From assembly GCF_900129905.1 (NCBI RefSeq), contig NZ_FQXG01000002.1, positions 372,001 through 436,000 on the forward strand: a stretch of DNA of 64,000 bases, in the 5' to 3' direction. Shown here piece after piece: positions 1 through 8,928 of this stretch. The notes under the pieces are model-generated. The model saw nothing but the letters and a program-made list of their open reading frames with translations, had not been told where the DNA came from and searched no databases. This stretch comes from Ferrimonas marina. GTDB taxonomy: Bacteria > Pseudomonadota > Gammaproteobacteria > Enterobacterales > Shewanellaceae. Within the stretch, counting starts at the first letter, position 1. Every line of letters starts with the position of its first letter. The position numbers were made by a program, and so were the translations under genes.

Positions 1-2114
1 AAGTCACACAGGCCGCTGGAGAAGTTGGCGCTGTTGTAACAACCGTTGATCACGTTGTCGGTACCAGCAGTACCGATACCGTTGGTGATCTCGATGTCGT
101 AGTAGTCCATGCCGAAGCTCAGACCGAAGTCGGTGCTGTAAACGAAACCAGCAGTGAAGCTCTCAGACTCTTCCGGCTTCAGATCCGGGTTACCACCGAC
201 GATGGTGGAGGACTGGTCAGAAGACAGCTCGAAGTCAGCCGGGATCTCTTCAGATTGACAGTTGGCAGCGACAGTGGCGTTGGCAGTGGTACCCCAGTTT
301 TCACAGGGATCGTTGTAGGCCAGGTTGGTTTCCGCCTGCGGGGCAAACAGCTCGGTGATGCCCGGGGCACGGAAGCCTTCAGCGAAGGTGGTACGCAGCA
401 ACAGACCGTCGATCGGCGCCCACTCCAGACCAAACTTGGTGTTGGTGGAGCTGTCGTCGAGGAAGTCGAAGTCGGAGTAACGTACCGCTGCAGTGAAGCG
501 CAGGGACTCGGCCAGGAACATGCCGCTCAGGATCGGGAAGTCGAATTCTGCGTAGACTTCGTCGATGGAGTAGGCACCCTCTGTCGGGTCACCGGCAACG
601 GAGTAGATCTGGCCGATGGAAGCGGCACCGTCCGGTACGGACTGGTACTCTTCCCAACGCTTCTCGTAGCCCGCGGCCCACATGATCTCACCGCCAGGCA
701 GTTCAACACCGAACAGGCCACCGGAGATGTTGGCCATCAACTGACGGGTCTCACCACGAATTACCGGGGAGTTCGGAACGAAGGCGTAGTCGATCATGTC
801 CTGAGTCAGGGTACCTGCGGTCAGGATATCCCAAGACCCATCAGGAGCAGCGGCCAGACAGGCCGGGTCTTCGGCACACAGGGCCGGATCCAGCAGGTTC
901 TCGATGCGGGTCGGGTTTACACGACCCAGGTCCAGACGGGAGTCAACGAAACGGGCGAAGTTGTAGGCGATGTCCCAGTCGAACTCACCCACGGTGCCTT
1001 CCAGGCCGAACACCATGCGGTAGTCGGAGAAATCCTGGGTAAAGGCACGACCGGCGGTTTCGCGCAGACGACGGTAAACAACCAGGTCTTCACCGGTCGG
1101 GTTACCCGGGTTGGTGGCCGGCATGACCGGACCCCAGAAGGTGCCTTCCGGCGCCATCAGCTGGTCGGATTGACGGTTGGTGAAGCCACCTTCCAGGAAG
1201 GCGCCCAGGTTGTCGGTGATCTCGTAGCGACCGGCACCGTTGATGGAGAACACCTCTTGCGGGGTCACCATGTAGGAGGTGGTGGCGTAGTTAAAGCCGT
1301 CGATGGCCTGGTCGAACGGGCGTTCCATGCCAGTACCCGGATCTTTTACGTAACCACCGGCAGGCTCGCCATCCAGGTAGAAGTACTGACCGTAGGGGAT
1401 GGTACCGGAACCACCACACACCTTAGCACCGTCACGCTCGAAGATCGGGCACTCGGAGAAGGAGCGGTCACCCTGGTAGATCTCTTCACGATTGGTGTAT
1501 TGCAGAGACAGAACCACGTTGCCCTTGTCGTTGGAGGCACCAGTGGTTACGGAGAACAGGGTCTTCTCACCGTCGCCTTCGGAGGTCACGTCGTACTGAG
1601 CGTTAACTTCCAGGCCTTCGAAGTCTTTCTTGGTGATGAAGTTGATAACACCCGCGATGGCGTCGGAACCGTAGATGGTGGAAGCACCATCACGCAGAAC
1701 TTCCACACGCTCAACGTAGGAGGTGGGGATGGAGTTCAGGTCGCCAGAAGCGAAGCGGCGGCCGTTGATCAGCACCAGGGTACGACCGGAGCCCAGACCA
1801 CGCAGGGACGCAGTCGCGTAACCACGGGAGCCGTTGTTGATGGAGGAACCTTCAGCACCACCGTTGATGGCGGGGATGGTCTGAACGAAGTCTTCCAGTG
1901 TGGCCACACCGGTGTTGGCGATGTCTTCGGAGGAGAAGACGGTGATGGGGCTGGCGGTTTCGAGGTCGGTACGCTTAATGCGAGAACCGGTTACTTCAAT
2001 GCGTTCTACACCTTCCTCTTCGGCGAAAACGGCCGGTGCAGTGAAAGCCGCAGACGTAGCGCCTGCTACCAACGCAAAGCGAACAGCTTTTGATACGAGG
2101 CTGCTGTTATGCAT
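1..2114 (-). CDS. TonB-dependent receptor, C-terminus cut off by window edge
   Basis: Outer-membrane active transporter for a siderophore, vitamin or oligosaccharide, energised by TonB-ExbBD. About 704 residues are visible. A signal peptide ends near AVFA, followed by a stretch with IEVTGSRIKR, then a plug domain (RGLGSGRTLVLINGRR, VERVEVLRDGASTIYGSDAIAGVINF) and a long run of barrel strands with GFRAPGITELFAPQ. The start at 2114 has GGGAGAT at a good distance; the 3' end lies beyond base 1. The substrate cannot be told: no transporter or regulator partner is adjacent. The plug and barrel signatures are unmistakable. A long open frame on the opposite strand is a shadow. Confidence 0.93.
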   Translation of the reverse strand, partial: MHNSSLVSKAVRFALVAGATSAAFTAPAVFAEEEGVERIEVTGSRIKRTDLETASPITVFSSEDIANTGVATLEDFVQTIPAINGGAEGSSINNGSRGYATASLRGLGSGRTLVLINGRRFASGDLNSIPTSYVERVEVLRDGASTIYGSDAIAGVINFITKKDFEGLEVNAQYDVTSEGDGEKTLFSVTTGASNDKGNVVLSLQYTNREEIYQGDRSFSECPIFERDGAKVCGGSGTIPYGQYFYLDGEPAGGYVKDPGTGMERPFDQAIDGFNYATTSYMVTPQEVFSINGAGRYEITDNLGAFLEGGFTNRQSDQLMAPEGTFWGPVMPATNPGNPTGEDLVVYRRLRETAGRAFTQDFSDYRMVFGLEGTVGEFDWDIAYNFARFVDSRLDLGRVNPTRIENLLDPALCAEDPACLAAAPDGSWDILTAGTLTQDMIDYAFVPNSPVIRGETRQLMANISGGLFGVELPGGEIMWAAGYEKRWEEYQSVPDGAASIGQIYSVAGDPTEGAYSIDEVYAEFDFPILSGMFLAESLRFTAAVRYSDFDFLDDSSTNTKFGLEWAPIDGLLLRTTFAEGFRAPGITELFAPQAETNLAYNDPCENWGTTANATVAANCQSEEIPADFELSSDQSSTIVGGNPDLKPEESESFTAGFVYSTDFGLSFGMDYYDIEITNGIGTAGTDNVINGCYNSANFSSGLCD

Positions 2115-2323
2115 GTTTATCTCCCTGGACACATCAGTGTGTTTTTTTGTTTTCCTTTCCTCACCGACCGCTCCCTGGCGAGGTTTTGTTGGGCAGAAAC
2201 CCAATCTGTCAACGCCGATGTAACCAGAACCCTTTAATACAATCAACCTTGTTGCAACATTTTGTTATCAGTGCGTATACCAATATGTACAAATCAAAAT
2301 GGGCTAGTCCAAGACGAAGCACT

Positions 2324-2356
2324 AAAAAAAAACCCCGAGGCAGCGATGCCTCGGGG
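2324..2356 (-). terminator. Rho-independent terminator of the 2385-3527 porin gene
   Basis: Stem CCCCGAGGC (2333-2341) pairs with GCCTCGGGG (2348-2356) around a 6-nt loop. Read on the minus strand it is followed by nine T residues. It lies just 3' of the porin stop codon. Confidence 0.85.
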
Positions 2357-2384
2357 TGTTTTAGGTCTTACCAGTGGAAAAGCG

Positions 2385-3527
2385 TTAAAAATAGAATCGT
2401 GCGCCAAGGCCTATAACATCATCATCCGAACCTTGCTCAACGCCAAACTCGCTGTCGTCCAGCTTGCCTTCTATGTAAAACTTGGTGAGCGGACCCCAGC
2501 GATAATGGGCGCCGAGGATGTACAAGGCACGTTTAAAGGTGCCATTGGCCGCTTCGTACTCCGGATCGTCCGATTCCAACCAGTTTAGTCCGGAGACAAT
2601 GGTGAGGCCGTTTTCGAAGGTCCAGTTCACCATCAGCTCGTAGCCATCGCCGTTAAATACCCGGTTCTGGTTGTCCAGTTCGTGGTTCTCGGTGTCGGCG
2701 TAGTTGGCCCCCACGTACAAGCCCGGCTGGAAGATCCGGCCGTAGCGGATGCCGTAGATGATCGCCTCGTCCCGGGCGCTGCCGAGGTTGGCGGACTTAA
2801 AGTCCCCGCGGTTATAACCGACGCCAAAGGTGAAACCGGCAAACTCGTAACGGACCGAGGCGCCCCAGCTATCGTCGTGGCTGATCTCAAAGTCTTCCAG
2901 TTGCTGACAGAACTCCGGTGGGCTCTCCTCTTCACACTCTTCAGGCGGAATAAAGCCCACCGTGCCTTCGGCACTGGCCTGGTACTGCAGCCCCAGGTGA
3001 AAGTTGTTGATGTCGTAACGGTACTGGATGGCGCTGTCGGCCCGGCCGGTGCCGGACAGGCCGCCGTCGGTACCGAAGTTATAGGTGCCAGACGCCAGGC
3101 CACCGGTGGTGATGAATTCATCGGTAAAGGCGGCGATGTCGTAATAGACAGACCACTGTTTACCGATGGACAGGCGGCCCCAGCCGTCGTGTTGCAGGGC
3201 CAGAAAGCCCAAGCGATTGAACAGGAACTGTCCTTCACGCTGGCTCTGCAGGGCGTCACCGTTGAGCAGCAGATCGGTGCCGGAGTCCACCAGGTTAAAG
3301 CCCCACTCCATCAGTGCTTCGGTCTGCCAGCCCTGGCTGAGTTGGCGGGTAAAGTGGAAGCGCATCCGTGACGAGCTGTCCACCACCGCGGTGTCGCCCC
3401 CCTGCTGAACGATGCTTAGACCGGCATGGCCGCCAAGGGCAAGATGGTTGATGTTGTCGTCGTACAGCCCCAAAGCCGAAGCAGGCAATGAAACCGTCAG
3501 TAAAACCAATGACACAGGGCGCAGCAT
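2385..3527 (-). CDS. Outer-membrane porin (Gram-negative porin family)
   Basis: Predicted 380-residue trimeric diffusion porin. It has a signal peptide (MLRPVSLVLLTVSLPASALG), repeated amphipathic barrel strands, the motif GRLSIGKQWSVYYD found in the paralogues to the right, and a C-terminal aromatic residue (GLGARFYF) as needed for BAM-dependent insertion. An extracellular loop with PPEECEEESPPEFCQQ carries two cysteines and many acids, which is unusual for this family. It is more divergent than the other two porins here and has its own strong terminator. Solute specificity cannot be told. Confidence 0.88.
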   Translation of the reverse strand: MLRPVSLVLLTVSLPASALGLYDDNINHLALGGHAGLSIVQQGGDTAVVDSSSRMRFHFTRQLSQGWQTEALMEWGFNLVDSGTDLLLNGDALQSQREGQFLFNRLGFLALQHDGWGRLSIGKQWSVYYDIAAFTDEFITTGGLASGTYNFGTDGGLSGTGRADSAIQYRYDINNFHLGLQYQASAEGTVGFIPPEECEEESPPEFCQQLEDFEISHDDSWGASVRYEFAGFTFGVGYNRGDFKSANLGSARDEAIIYGIRYGRIFQPGLYVGANYADTENHELDNQNRVFNGDGYELMVNWTFENGLTIVSGLNWLESDDPEYEAANGTFKRALYILGAHYRWGPLTKFYIEGKLDDSEFGVEQGSDDDVIGLGARFYF

Positions 3528-3654
3528 AGTACGATCCTTCGTAAGACTCCGGGGTGTATTGGCTTGAGTCTAGTCAAAGATCTGGCTGCGTGAATGAAAG
3601 TACGCCAGCAAGTGAGGCTTTAGGGCAAATAGGCATGGCAAACCACTCGATAGA

Positions 3655-3690
3655 AACAAAAAAGCCACCGCATTGCGGTGGCTTTTCTTA
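3655..3690 (-). terminator. Terminator of the 3704-4732 porin gene
   Basis: AAGCCACCGC (3662-3671) and GCGGTGGCTT (3675-3684) form a 10-bp stem with loop ATT; the minus-strand reading continues into TTTTTTG. The core is the same as that of the terminator at 5202-5233. Confidence 0.87.
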
Positions 3691-3703
3691 TCCGTTGGGG
3701 TGC

Positions 3704-4732
3704 TTACAGGTAGATACGCACACCCACGGCGAAGGCGTCGTCGGTGTCACGGATGTCGTTACCGTGATCTACCTTGTAGGCGCCGTAGACAACGGTGTTC
3801 GGGCTCAGGTTGTACTCCACACCGAAGTTGGTGTACTCCTGGATGGTCAGACCGTTGGTGTCATCTTCCACACCCTGGTACAGGGCGTAAACGTTGATGC
3901 CGTTCTGCAGGCCGTAAGCAGCCAGAACTTCGCGGCCGTTGGCCTCTTCAGTCACGGCGCTGCCCGCTTCGTTGTTCAGGGTCTGCAGGTTCTCAGACCA
4001 GGCGTAGGCGGCAGCAATGTTCAGGCCATCACCGTAGGTACCGTAAGCAACAGACACCGCTTGAGAGGTGGCGTTGAGGACACCTTGACCTACGTTGCTG
4101 TAATCCACGTCACCGCCGCTGTAGGCGTAGCCCAGCTTCACCGCACCCACGTTGTAGGTGGCGGAGGCGCCGATACGGTCGTCAAACTCGCCGTTGACAC
4201 CCTGCCATTGAACACCCACGTTCAGGTCACCGGCGTTGCCGAAGGAGACGCCGTTGCGGTACTGCATGGCGTTGTTGGCACGACCCAGACCCAGGTCACC
4301 ACCGTCGGTGCCGTTGGCGTAGGTGAACAGGGAGTCGGAACCCCAGGCGATCGGCTGGTCAGTTACGCCAGTGACGTCAACATAGGTAGACCACTGCTTA
4401 CCGGCAGAGATACGACCGTAGGTGTCGTGGCCCACACCGATGTAGCCCAGACGGTTGGACAGAACGTCGTCTTTGCTATCTACAAAGGCGCTCAGACCCC
4501 ACTCGATGCGGCTGTCCAGTGCCCAGCCGTTGCCCAGATCGCGGTCGAAGGAGAAATTAATCCGCGGGGAGTTGCTGGTTACTTTGGTATCACCGCTGTT
4601 GTCGTTCAGTTCGACAGTCAGGTGGCCACCAACGGAGAAAGAGTTCTTACCGTCGTTGTAGAGTTCAACGGCGGAAACGTTGGCCACCATCAAGGTGGAT
4701 ACGGCAGTAGCGAGCAGGGTCTTCTTCATCAT
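3704..4732 (-). CDS. Outer-membrane porin, paralogue A
   Basis: 342-residue porin with signal peptide ending VSA, mature start VELYNDGKNSFSVGGH, the segment GRISAGKQWSTYVDVTGVTDQPIAWGSD (positions near 120-145) and final aromatic/leucine strand VGVRIYL. It is a close paralogue of the porin at 5251-6294: the mature N-terminus, GLGRANNAMQY-like segment and GYAYSGGDV strand are shared. The start is ATG-ATG (4732 or 4729) with only a weak AGG upstream. It is probably a monocistronic, highly expressed gene because it has a private terminator and a long upstream region. It could be osmoregulated or nutrient-regulated; the sequence does not decide. Confidence 0.9.
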   Translation of the reverse strand: MMKKTLLATAVSTLMVANVSAVELYNDGKNSFSVGGHLTVELNDNSGDTKVTSNSPRINFSFDRDLGNGWALDSRIEWGLSAFVDSKDDVLSNRLGYIGVGHDTYGRISAGKQWSTYVDVTGVTDQPIAWGSDSLFTYANGTDGGDLGLGRANNAMQYRNGVSFGNAGDLNVGVQWQGVNGEFDDRIGASATYNVGAVKLGYAYSGGDVDYSNVGQGVLNATSQAVSVAYGTYGDGLNIAAAYAWSENLQTLNNEAGSAVTEEANGREVLAAYGLQNGINVYALYQGVEDDTNGLTIQEYTNFGVEYNLSPNTVVYGAYKVDHGNDIRDTDDAFAVGVRIYL

Positions 4733-5201
4733 TTGAAACCTATCTATCTCTGGTAGGGGGTGCCCGATCGTCAGGCTCCTAGTCGCCTGTGCATCGGTGC
4801 GTCGTTCGATGCGGAGACACTACCGAATCCAATTCGACCCAGATGTGAGCGGGATCTCAGGTTGTGCTAGGCAAGGGGAAAGCGGCGCAAAGAGCCGCGC
4901 ATGATCACAGTTCACGCATTAAATCGCTTGCGAATTTAACTGCGCTTTAACACCGACAACACAAGCTGACCACCTAGGTAAATCTGCGTATAGAAGTGGC
5001 AGGAAAGTTTGCGCTGACGCGGTTGAATCCAGGCTGTACCGGGGCGCTGATCAGCGTCGACAAACACAGGGGAAAGGCGCTTTGGCACGGCAGAACAGGG
5101 AAAGGAACCGCCCTCGCAATGCACTCACGGTGAACGACAGGGTTGCCGGCAACTAATGCCAGGACCGAGGCCAGGACTGCGGTCAGGTTAGGAAAGGGGC
5201 A
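4733..5201. promoter_or_regulatory. Intergenic region upstream of porin A; one CRP-like half-conserved site
   Basis: A 470-bp region without a credible gene. At 4844-4859 it reads TGTGA-N6-TCTCA, one base from the CRP consensus TGTGA-N6-TCACA, about 112 bp before the porin start codon. No other clear operator was seen. A 62-codon open frame at 4936-5124 lacks a ribosome site and protein-like composition. Confidence 0.35.
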
Positions 5202-5233
5202 AACAAAAAGGCCACCGCATTGCGGTGGCCTTT
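5202..5233 (-). terminator. Terminator of the 5251-6294 porin gene
   Basis: A perfect 12-bp stem AAAGGCCACCGC (5207-5218) / GCGGTGGCCTTT (5222-5233) with loop ATT, followed on the minus strand by a short T-run. Confidence 0.85.
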
Positions 5234-5250
5234 GGCTAAGTCAGCAGGAC

Positions 5251-6294
5251 TTAGAAGTAGACACGAGCACCAATGGCAAAGTTGTTGTCGTTGGTGATCA
5301 GGTTGCCTTGGGCATCGGTGATGTCCAGGTCGTGCTCCACGGTGTAGCCCACGAAGGGTACGAAGTTCGGAGCTACCTGCCACTCAACGGTAGCAAAGGT
5401 GTGGTTGAAGGCTGCGCCATCAATGATCTGGGCATCGGTGCCTTGAGCGAACTGGTTGTCCTGCTCCAGGTACTGGTGCTTAACCGCGAAGGTCAGGTTG
5501 TTGATGCCGTAAGCGATTACAGCTTCGTAACCGTCGGAATCGATGCCGTAGCCCTGTACGTTCTCAGCCCAGGAGTAAGCAGCTGCCAGGGACAGGCCGT
5601 CACCGTAGGTGCCGTAGTTGAAAGAGGCCACCTGGGTGTTCACGTCAACAGTGCCGTGCTCGAAGCTTACGTCACCGCCGCTGTAGGCGTAGCCCACTTG
5701 GAAGTCGCCGAAGCCGTAGGACAGACCGAAGGAAGCACGATCGTCGAACTCACCGTTTACGCCCTGGTATTGCAGAACGAAGGCCAGGTTGCCGCCGGCG
5801 ATGTCGAAGTCGTTGGCGTACTGGATGGAATCGTTAGCACGACCCAGACCCAGGTTACCGTGGGAGCCGCCAGCGCCACCGTAGGTGTGCAGAGCGTCGG
5901 AGCTGATGTAGATCGGCTGATCAGTCGCGTGAGCGGCCATCAGGAAGTAGGCAGACCACTGCTTACCGAAGGACACACGACCGTAGTCGTCGTGGCCAAC
6001 GCCGATGTAGCCCAGACGGTGGAACAGTACGTCGGAGTTTTCGCCGGTGATGTCGGAGAAACCGTACTCGATGCGGGAATCCAGCGCCCAGCCGTTACCC
6101 AGATCGGAGTTCCAGGAGAAGTTCATACGCGGGGAGTTACCGCCCACTTCAACATCACCGTCGGATACGTTGGCCTGGATGGTCATGTGACCACCGATGC
6201 CGAAGGAGTTCTTGCCGTCGTTGTAGAGTTCAACAGCGGAAGCGTTTGCGACCATCAAAGCCGGGATCGCAGCAGCGAGCAAAGTCTTTTTCAT
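5251..6294 (-). CDS. Outer-membrane porin, paralogue B
   Basis: 347-residue porin. Signal peptide MKKTLLAAAIPALMVANASA, mature start VELYNDGKNSFGIGGH, GRVSFGKQWSAYF segment, GYAYSGGDVSFEHG strand and terminal AIGARVYF. The similarity to the neighbouring porin over the whole length, plus the near-identical terminator hairpin, indicates tandem duplication. Start at 6294; a ribosome site is weak (GGCACTCCC lies in the expected place). It is convergent with nothing and separated from polB by 243 bp, which should hold its promoter. Confidence 0.9.
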   Translation of the reverse strand: MKKTLLAAAIPALMVANASAVELYNDGKNSFGIGGHMTIQANVSDGDVEVGGNSPRMNFSWNSDLGNGWALDSRIEYGFSDITGENSDVLFHRLGYIGVGHDDYGRVSFGKQWSAYFLMAAHATDQPIYISSDALHTYGGAGGSHGNLGLGRANDSIQYANDFDIAGGNLAFVLQYQGVNGEFDDRASFGLSYGFGDFQVGYAYSGGDVSFEHGTVDVNTQVASFNYGTYGDGLSLAAAYSWAENVQGYGIDSDGYEAVIAYGINNLTFAVKHQYLEQDNQFAQGTDAQIIDGAAFNHTFATVEWQVAPNFVPFVGYTVEHDLDITDAQGNLITNDNNFAIGARVYF

Positions 6295-6537
6295 TGGGAG
6301 TGCCTAACCATTCGAGCGAGATTTTTTTGATTTGCTGTTCCCTGTTTATTCCGTGGGAACTTTTTGTTTCATCCGCTGATGGCGAGGGACAGTAGCAGAG
6401 GCGAAGGAAGGCCAAAAGAGAGCAAGATCACACTTTTTGACGAGTGGGCGACATTACCAATTGAATGACAGGTTATTTTACGACTTGTTCCACTTCATTT
6501 TGTTTTACATGCAGTTTTTACAACTGTTTATTAACAT

Positions 6538-8865
6538 TCAGAAGAGGCCGATCTGGCCGCCGTCCAGCTGCTCGAAGTCGCTGTTGATCGCCGCCAACAC
6601 CGGCTCGGCCACCGGCCGGATCTGCTTCTCCACATAGTGCTCGTAATCCAGCTTGCCGCGGGCGCTCTCCAACGGCTCCGCCCCCAGAGCGGTGATCACG
6701 TAGGCGATGCGGCTGCCCCGGCGGTAGCGGGTACGACCGGCATGCTCATTGGCCAGCCGAGCGGCCTGCACATGGGGGGGATTGGCGGCGTAGTCGGTCA
6801 GATCGCGACGCAGGCGCTTGCGATAGACCAACAGCTCATCGCACTCGCCGTCCCGCACCCGGGCTATCCACTGTTTCAGCAGCGGGGTAACCGGCTTGCC
6901 CTCGAACCAGTGCTGGTACAGGCTCTGCTGAAGCTGACGAGCCAGTGGGGTCCAGTCGCTGCGTACCGTCTCCATCCCTTTGAACACCAGACGCAGTTTG
7001 CCCTGCTGTTCTATGGCACCGACATAGCGTTTTTTCGAGCCTTGCTCCGAGCCACGAATGGTAGGCATGAAAAAGTGATCAAACTGGGTTTCAAACTCCA
7101 GCTCCAGGGCACTTTCCAATCCCTGCTTTTGCAAGGATTGCTGCCAATAGGCGTTCGCTCCCGCCACCAGGGCCTGGCCCTGTTGCTGACACCACTGCGG
7201 CGTCTTGTCATCGCCTAGATGCACAAACAGCGAATCTGTATCGCCGTAGATCACCTGGGCCCCCTGCCCCTCTACCCACTCCCGGGTGGCCTTCATGATG
7301 TCGTGGCCGCGCAGGGTGATGGAGCTGGCCAGACGGGGGTCATGAAAGCGACACCCTGCGGCGCCGAGCACCCCGTAGAAGGAGTTCATCAGGATCTTGA
7401 TCGCCTGGGACAGCGGCTGGTCCTTGGCCTGCTTGGCCTGCTCCCGCTGTTGCGCCAGTTCGGCAATCAGGGCAGGCAGGCGATGATGCTGGCGATGGAA
7501 CCGGGCGCCCCGGTAGCCCTCCACCAGCAGGCTGGGATCCGCCTCTGCCTCGGCCGCCACCATCCCCATGGGATCGATCAGGAAGCTGCGAATGATGGAG
7601 GGATAGAGGCTCTTAAAGTCCAGCACCAGCACGTTGCGGTACAGCCCCGGTCGGGAGTCCATCACGTAACCGCCGGGGCTGGGCGGAATGTTGGTGTCGG
7701 TCAGGTCCGGGGCAACGAAGCCGCTGCGGTGCAGCAGCGGCAGGTAGCGGAAGGTGAAGGCCGCCACCGAGCCGCCGGTGCGGTCCAGCTCCAACCCGGT
7801 CATCTGGCCCCGGGCCAGGACAAACTCCAGCAGGCGGGTGTGCTCGAAGATCCGCCACACCAGTTCGCAATCCTTGAGGTTGTAATGCCCCAGCGCCCAC
7901 TTATCGTGGTGAAAGTTGTGTTCGATCTCCGCCATACGGTGGGCGCTGTCGTCGCAGGCCTTGCCCTCGCCCAGCAGCTCGGTGGCCACCGCATCCAGGG
8001 CATAGCTGTCAAACTGGTAGAACGCCGCCTTAAGCCATTCAATGCCATCCAGCACCAGGCGCCCGGCGATAACACAATCCCGGCCCGGCCCGGCACGCTG
8101 CTCGAACCTTGGCTCACTGCCGTCCCGCCCCAATGCCAGGCGCAAACCATGGTGGGCGGCGCGCTTGTGCAGCAGGGCCAGGTCAAAGCCCGCCACCGCC
8201 CAGCCGATGATGCCGTCCGGGTCATGTTGCTCGAACCAATCCAGCAGGCCGCGCAGCAGCGCCGCCTCGTCGGCAACAAACTCCATGCTCAGTGAGAAGC
8301 GGCCGTCCGAGGGGCTGGGCTCGCCCACCATCAACACCCGCTGATCGGTGGCACTGTAAAAACCGATGGAATAGAGCTCGCCATGACGACTGCACTCGAT
8401 GTCCAGCGATACCAGGCTGGGCAGGTGGGTGGGGTTGGCCGGTCGAGCCGCCAGCAATCGATGGTCCTGGTGCTTTACCGCCACCCCGGCGCGGATAAAC
8501 CGCTCCATCAGGTAGCGCTCCTGGGGGCGGATATCCGCCTCCAGCAATGCCCAACCCTGCTGCTCGGCCTGCTGCCGGGCAGTTTGCCACAGTGAGTGAT
8601 CACTCAGCTCCAGCGACAACACCGGCTGGCGGGCAAAGCTTTGGGCCGGCACCGGCGTGAGTTGCCAACCGGAGCGCGCGCCCAGCCACTGGCGCCAGGC
8701 GGCCTGCTCACTTTCGAGGATAAAACCACGGTAGGGCTGTCCCGGCAGGGAGACACACAGGGGGCCTGATTCGGTGCTGAGCCAGTAGATCAGTTCGGCG
8801 CCATCGGGGCCCGGACGCTGCTCGCGACCGAGGATCCACCCCTGGCTAAAAGAGGGCGATTGCAT
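6538..8865 (-). CDS. polB: DNA polymerase II (family B)
   Basis: 775 residues, close to the 783 of E. coli Pol II. It replicates past lesions and restarts forks. ExoI motif SLDIECS, polymerase motif A LDFKSLYPSIIRSF, motif B KILMNSFYGVLGA, motif C IYGDTDSLFV and TRYRRGSRIAYVI are all present in order. The last residues QIGLF match the beta-clamp binding pentapeptide found at the C-terminus of the E. coli enzyme. Start at 8865 has AAGGAC 9 bases upstream. It diverges from dinG and shares a LexA box with it, so it is expected to be SOS-induced. Confidence 0.97.
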   Translation of the reverse strand: MQSPSFSQGWILGREQRPGPDGAELIYWLSTESGPLCVSLPGQPYRGFILESEQAAWRQWLGARSGWQLTPVPAQSFARQPVLSLELSDHSLWQTARQQAEQQGWALLEADIRPQERYLMERFIRAGVAVKHQDHRLLAARPANPTHLPSLVSLDIECSRHGELYSIGFYSATDQRVLMVGEPSPSDGRFSLSMEFVADEAALLRGLLDWFEQHDPDGIIGWAVAGFDLALLHKRAAHHGLRLALGRDGSEPRFEQRAGPGRDCVIAGRLVLDGIEWLKAAFYQFDSYALDAVATELLGEGKACDDSAHRMAEIEHNFHHDKWALGHYNLKDCELVWRIFEHTRLLEFVLARGQMTGLELDRTGGSVAAFTFRYLPLLHRSGFVAPDLTDTNIPPSPGGYVMDSRPGLYRNVLVLDFKSLYPSIIRSFLIDPMGMVAAEAEADPSLLVEGYRGARFHRQHHRLPALIAELAQQREQAKQAKDQPLSQAIKILMNSFYGVLGAAGCRFHDPRLASSITLRGHDIMKATREWVEGQGAQVIYGDTDSLFVHLGDDKTPQWCQQQGQALVAGANAYWQQSLQKQGLESALELEFETQFDHFFMPTIRGSEQGSKKRYVGAIEQQGKLRLVFKGMETVRSDWTPLARQLQQSLYQHWFEGKPVTPLLKQWIARVRDGECDELLVYRKRLRRDLTDYAANPPHVQAARLANEHAGRTRYRRGSRIAYVITALGAEPLESARGKLDYEHYVEKQIRPVAEPVLAAINSDFEQLDGGQIGLF

Positions 8866-8884
8866 CCAAGCATTGTCCTTCAGC

Positions 8885-8904
8885 TACTGGTATTATGTAC
8901 AGCC
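8885..8904. promoter_or_regulatory. LexA (SOS) box between polB and dinG
   Basis: CTGGTATTATGTACAG (8887-8902) fits the LexA consensus CTG-N10-CAG with an AT-rich spacer. It sits 22 bp before the polB start and 27 bp before the dinG start, so one operator could silence both divergent genes. Both are SOS genes in E. coli, where they are not neighbours. Confidence 0.88.
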
Positions 8905-8928
8905 AAAATCCCCCCATTCGAAGGTGTT

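Noticed and set aside
255-2093. 612-codon open frame on the plus strand
   Set aside because: It is antisense to the TonB-dependent receptor, with Val/Gly-rich shadow composition and no ribosome site.
4936-5124. 62-codon frame between porins
   Set aside because: No ribosome site, no protein-like pattern, falls in a regulatory region.
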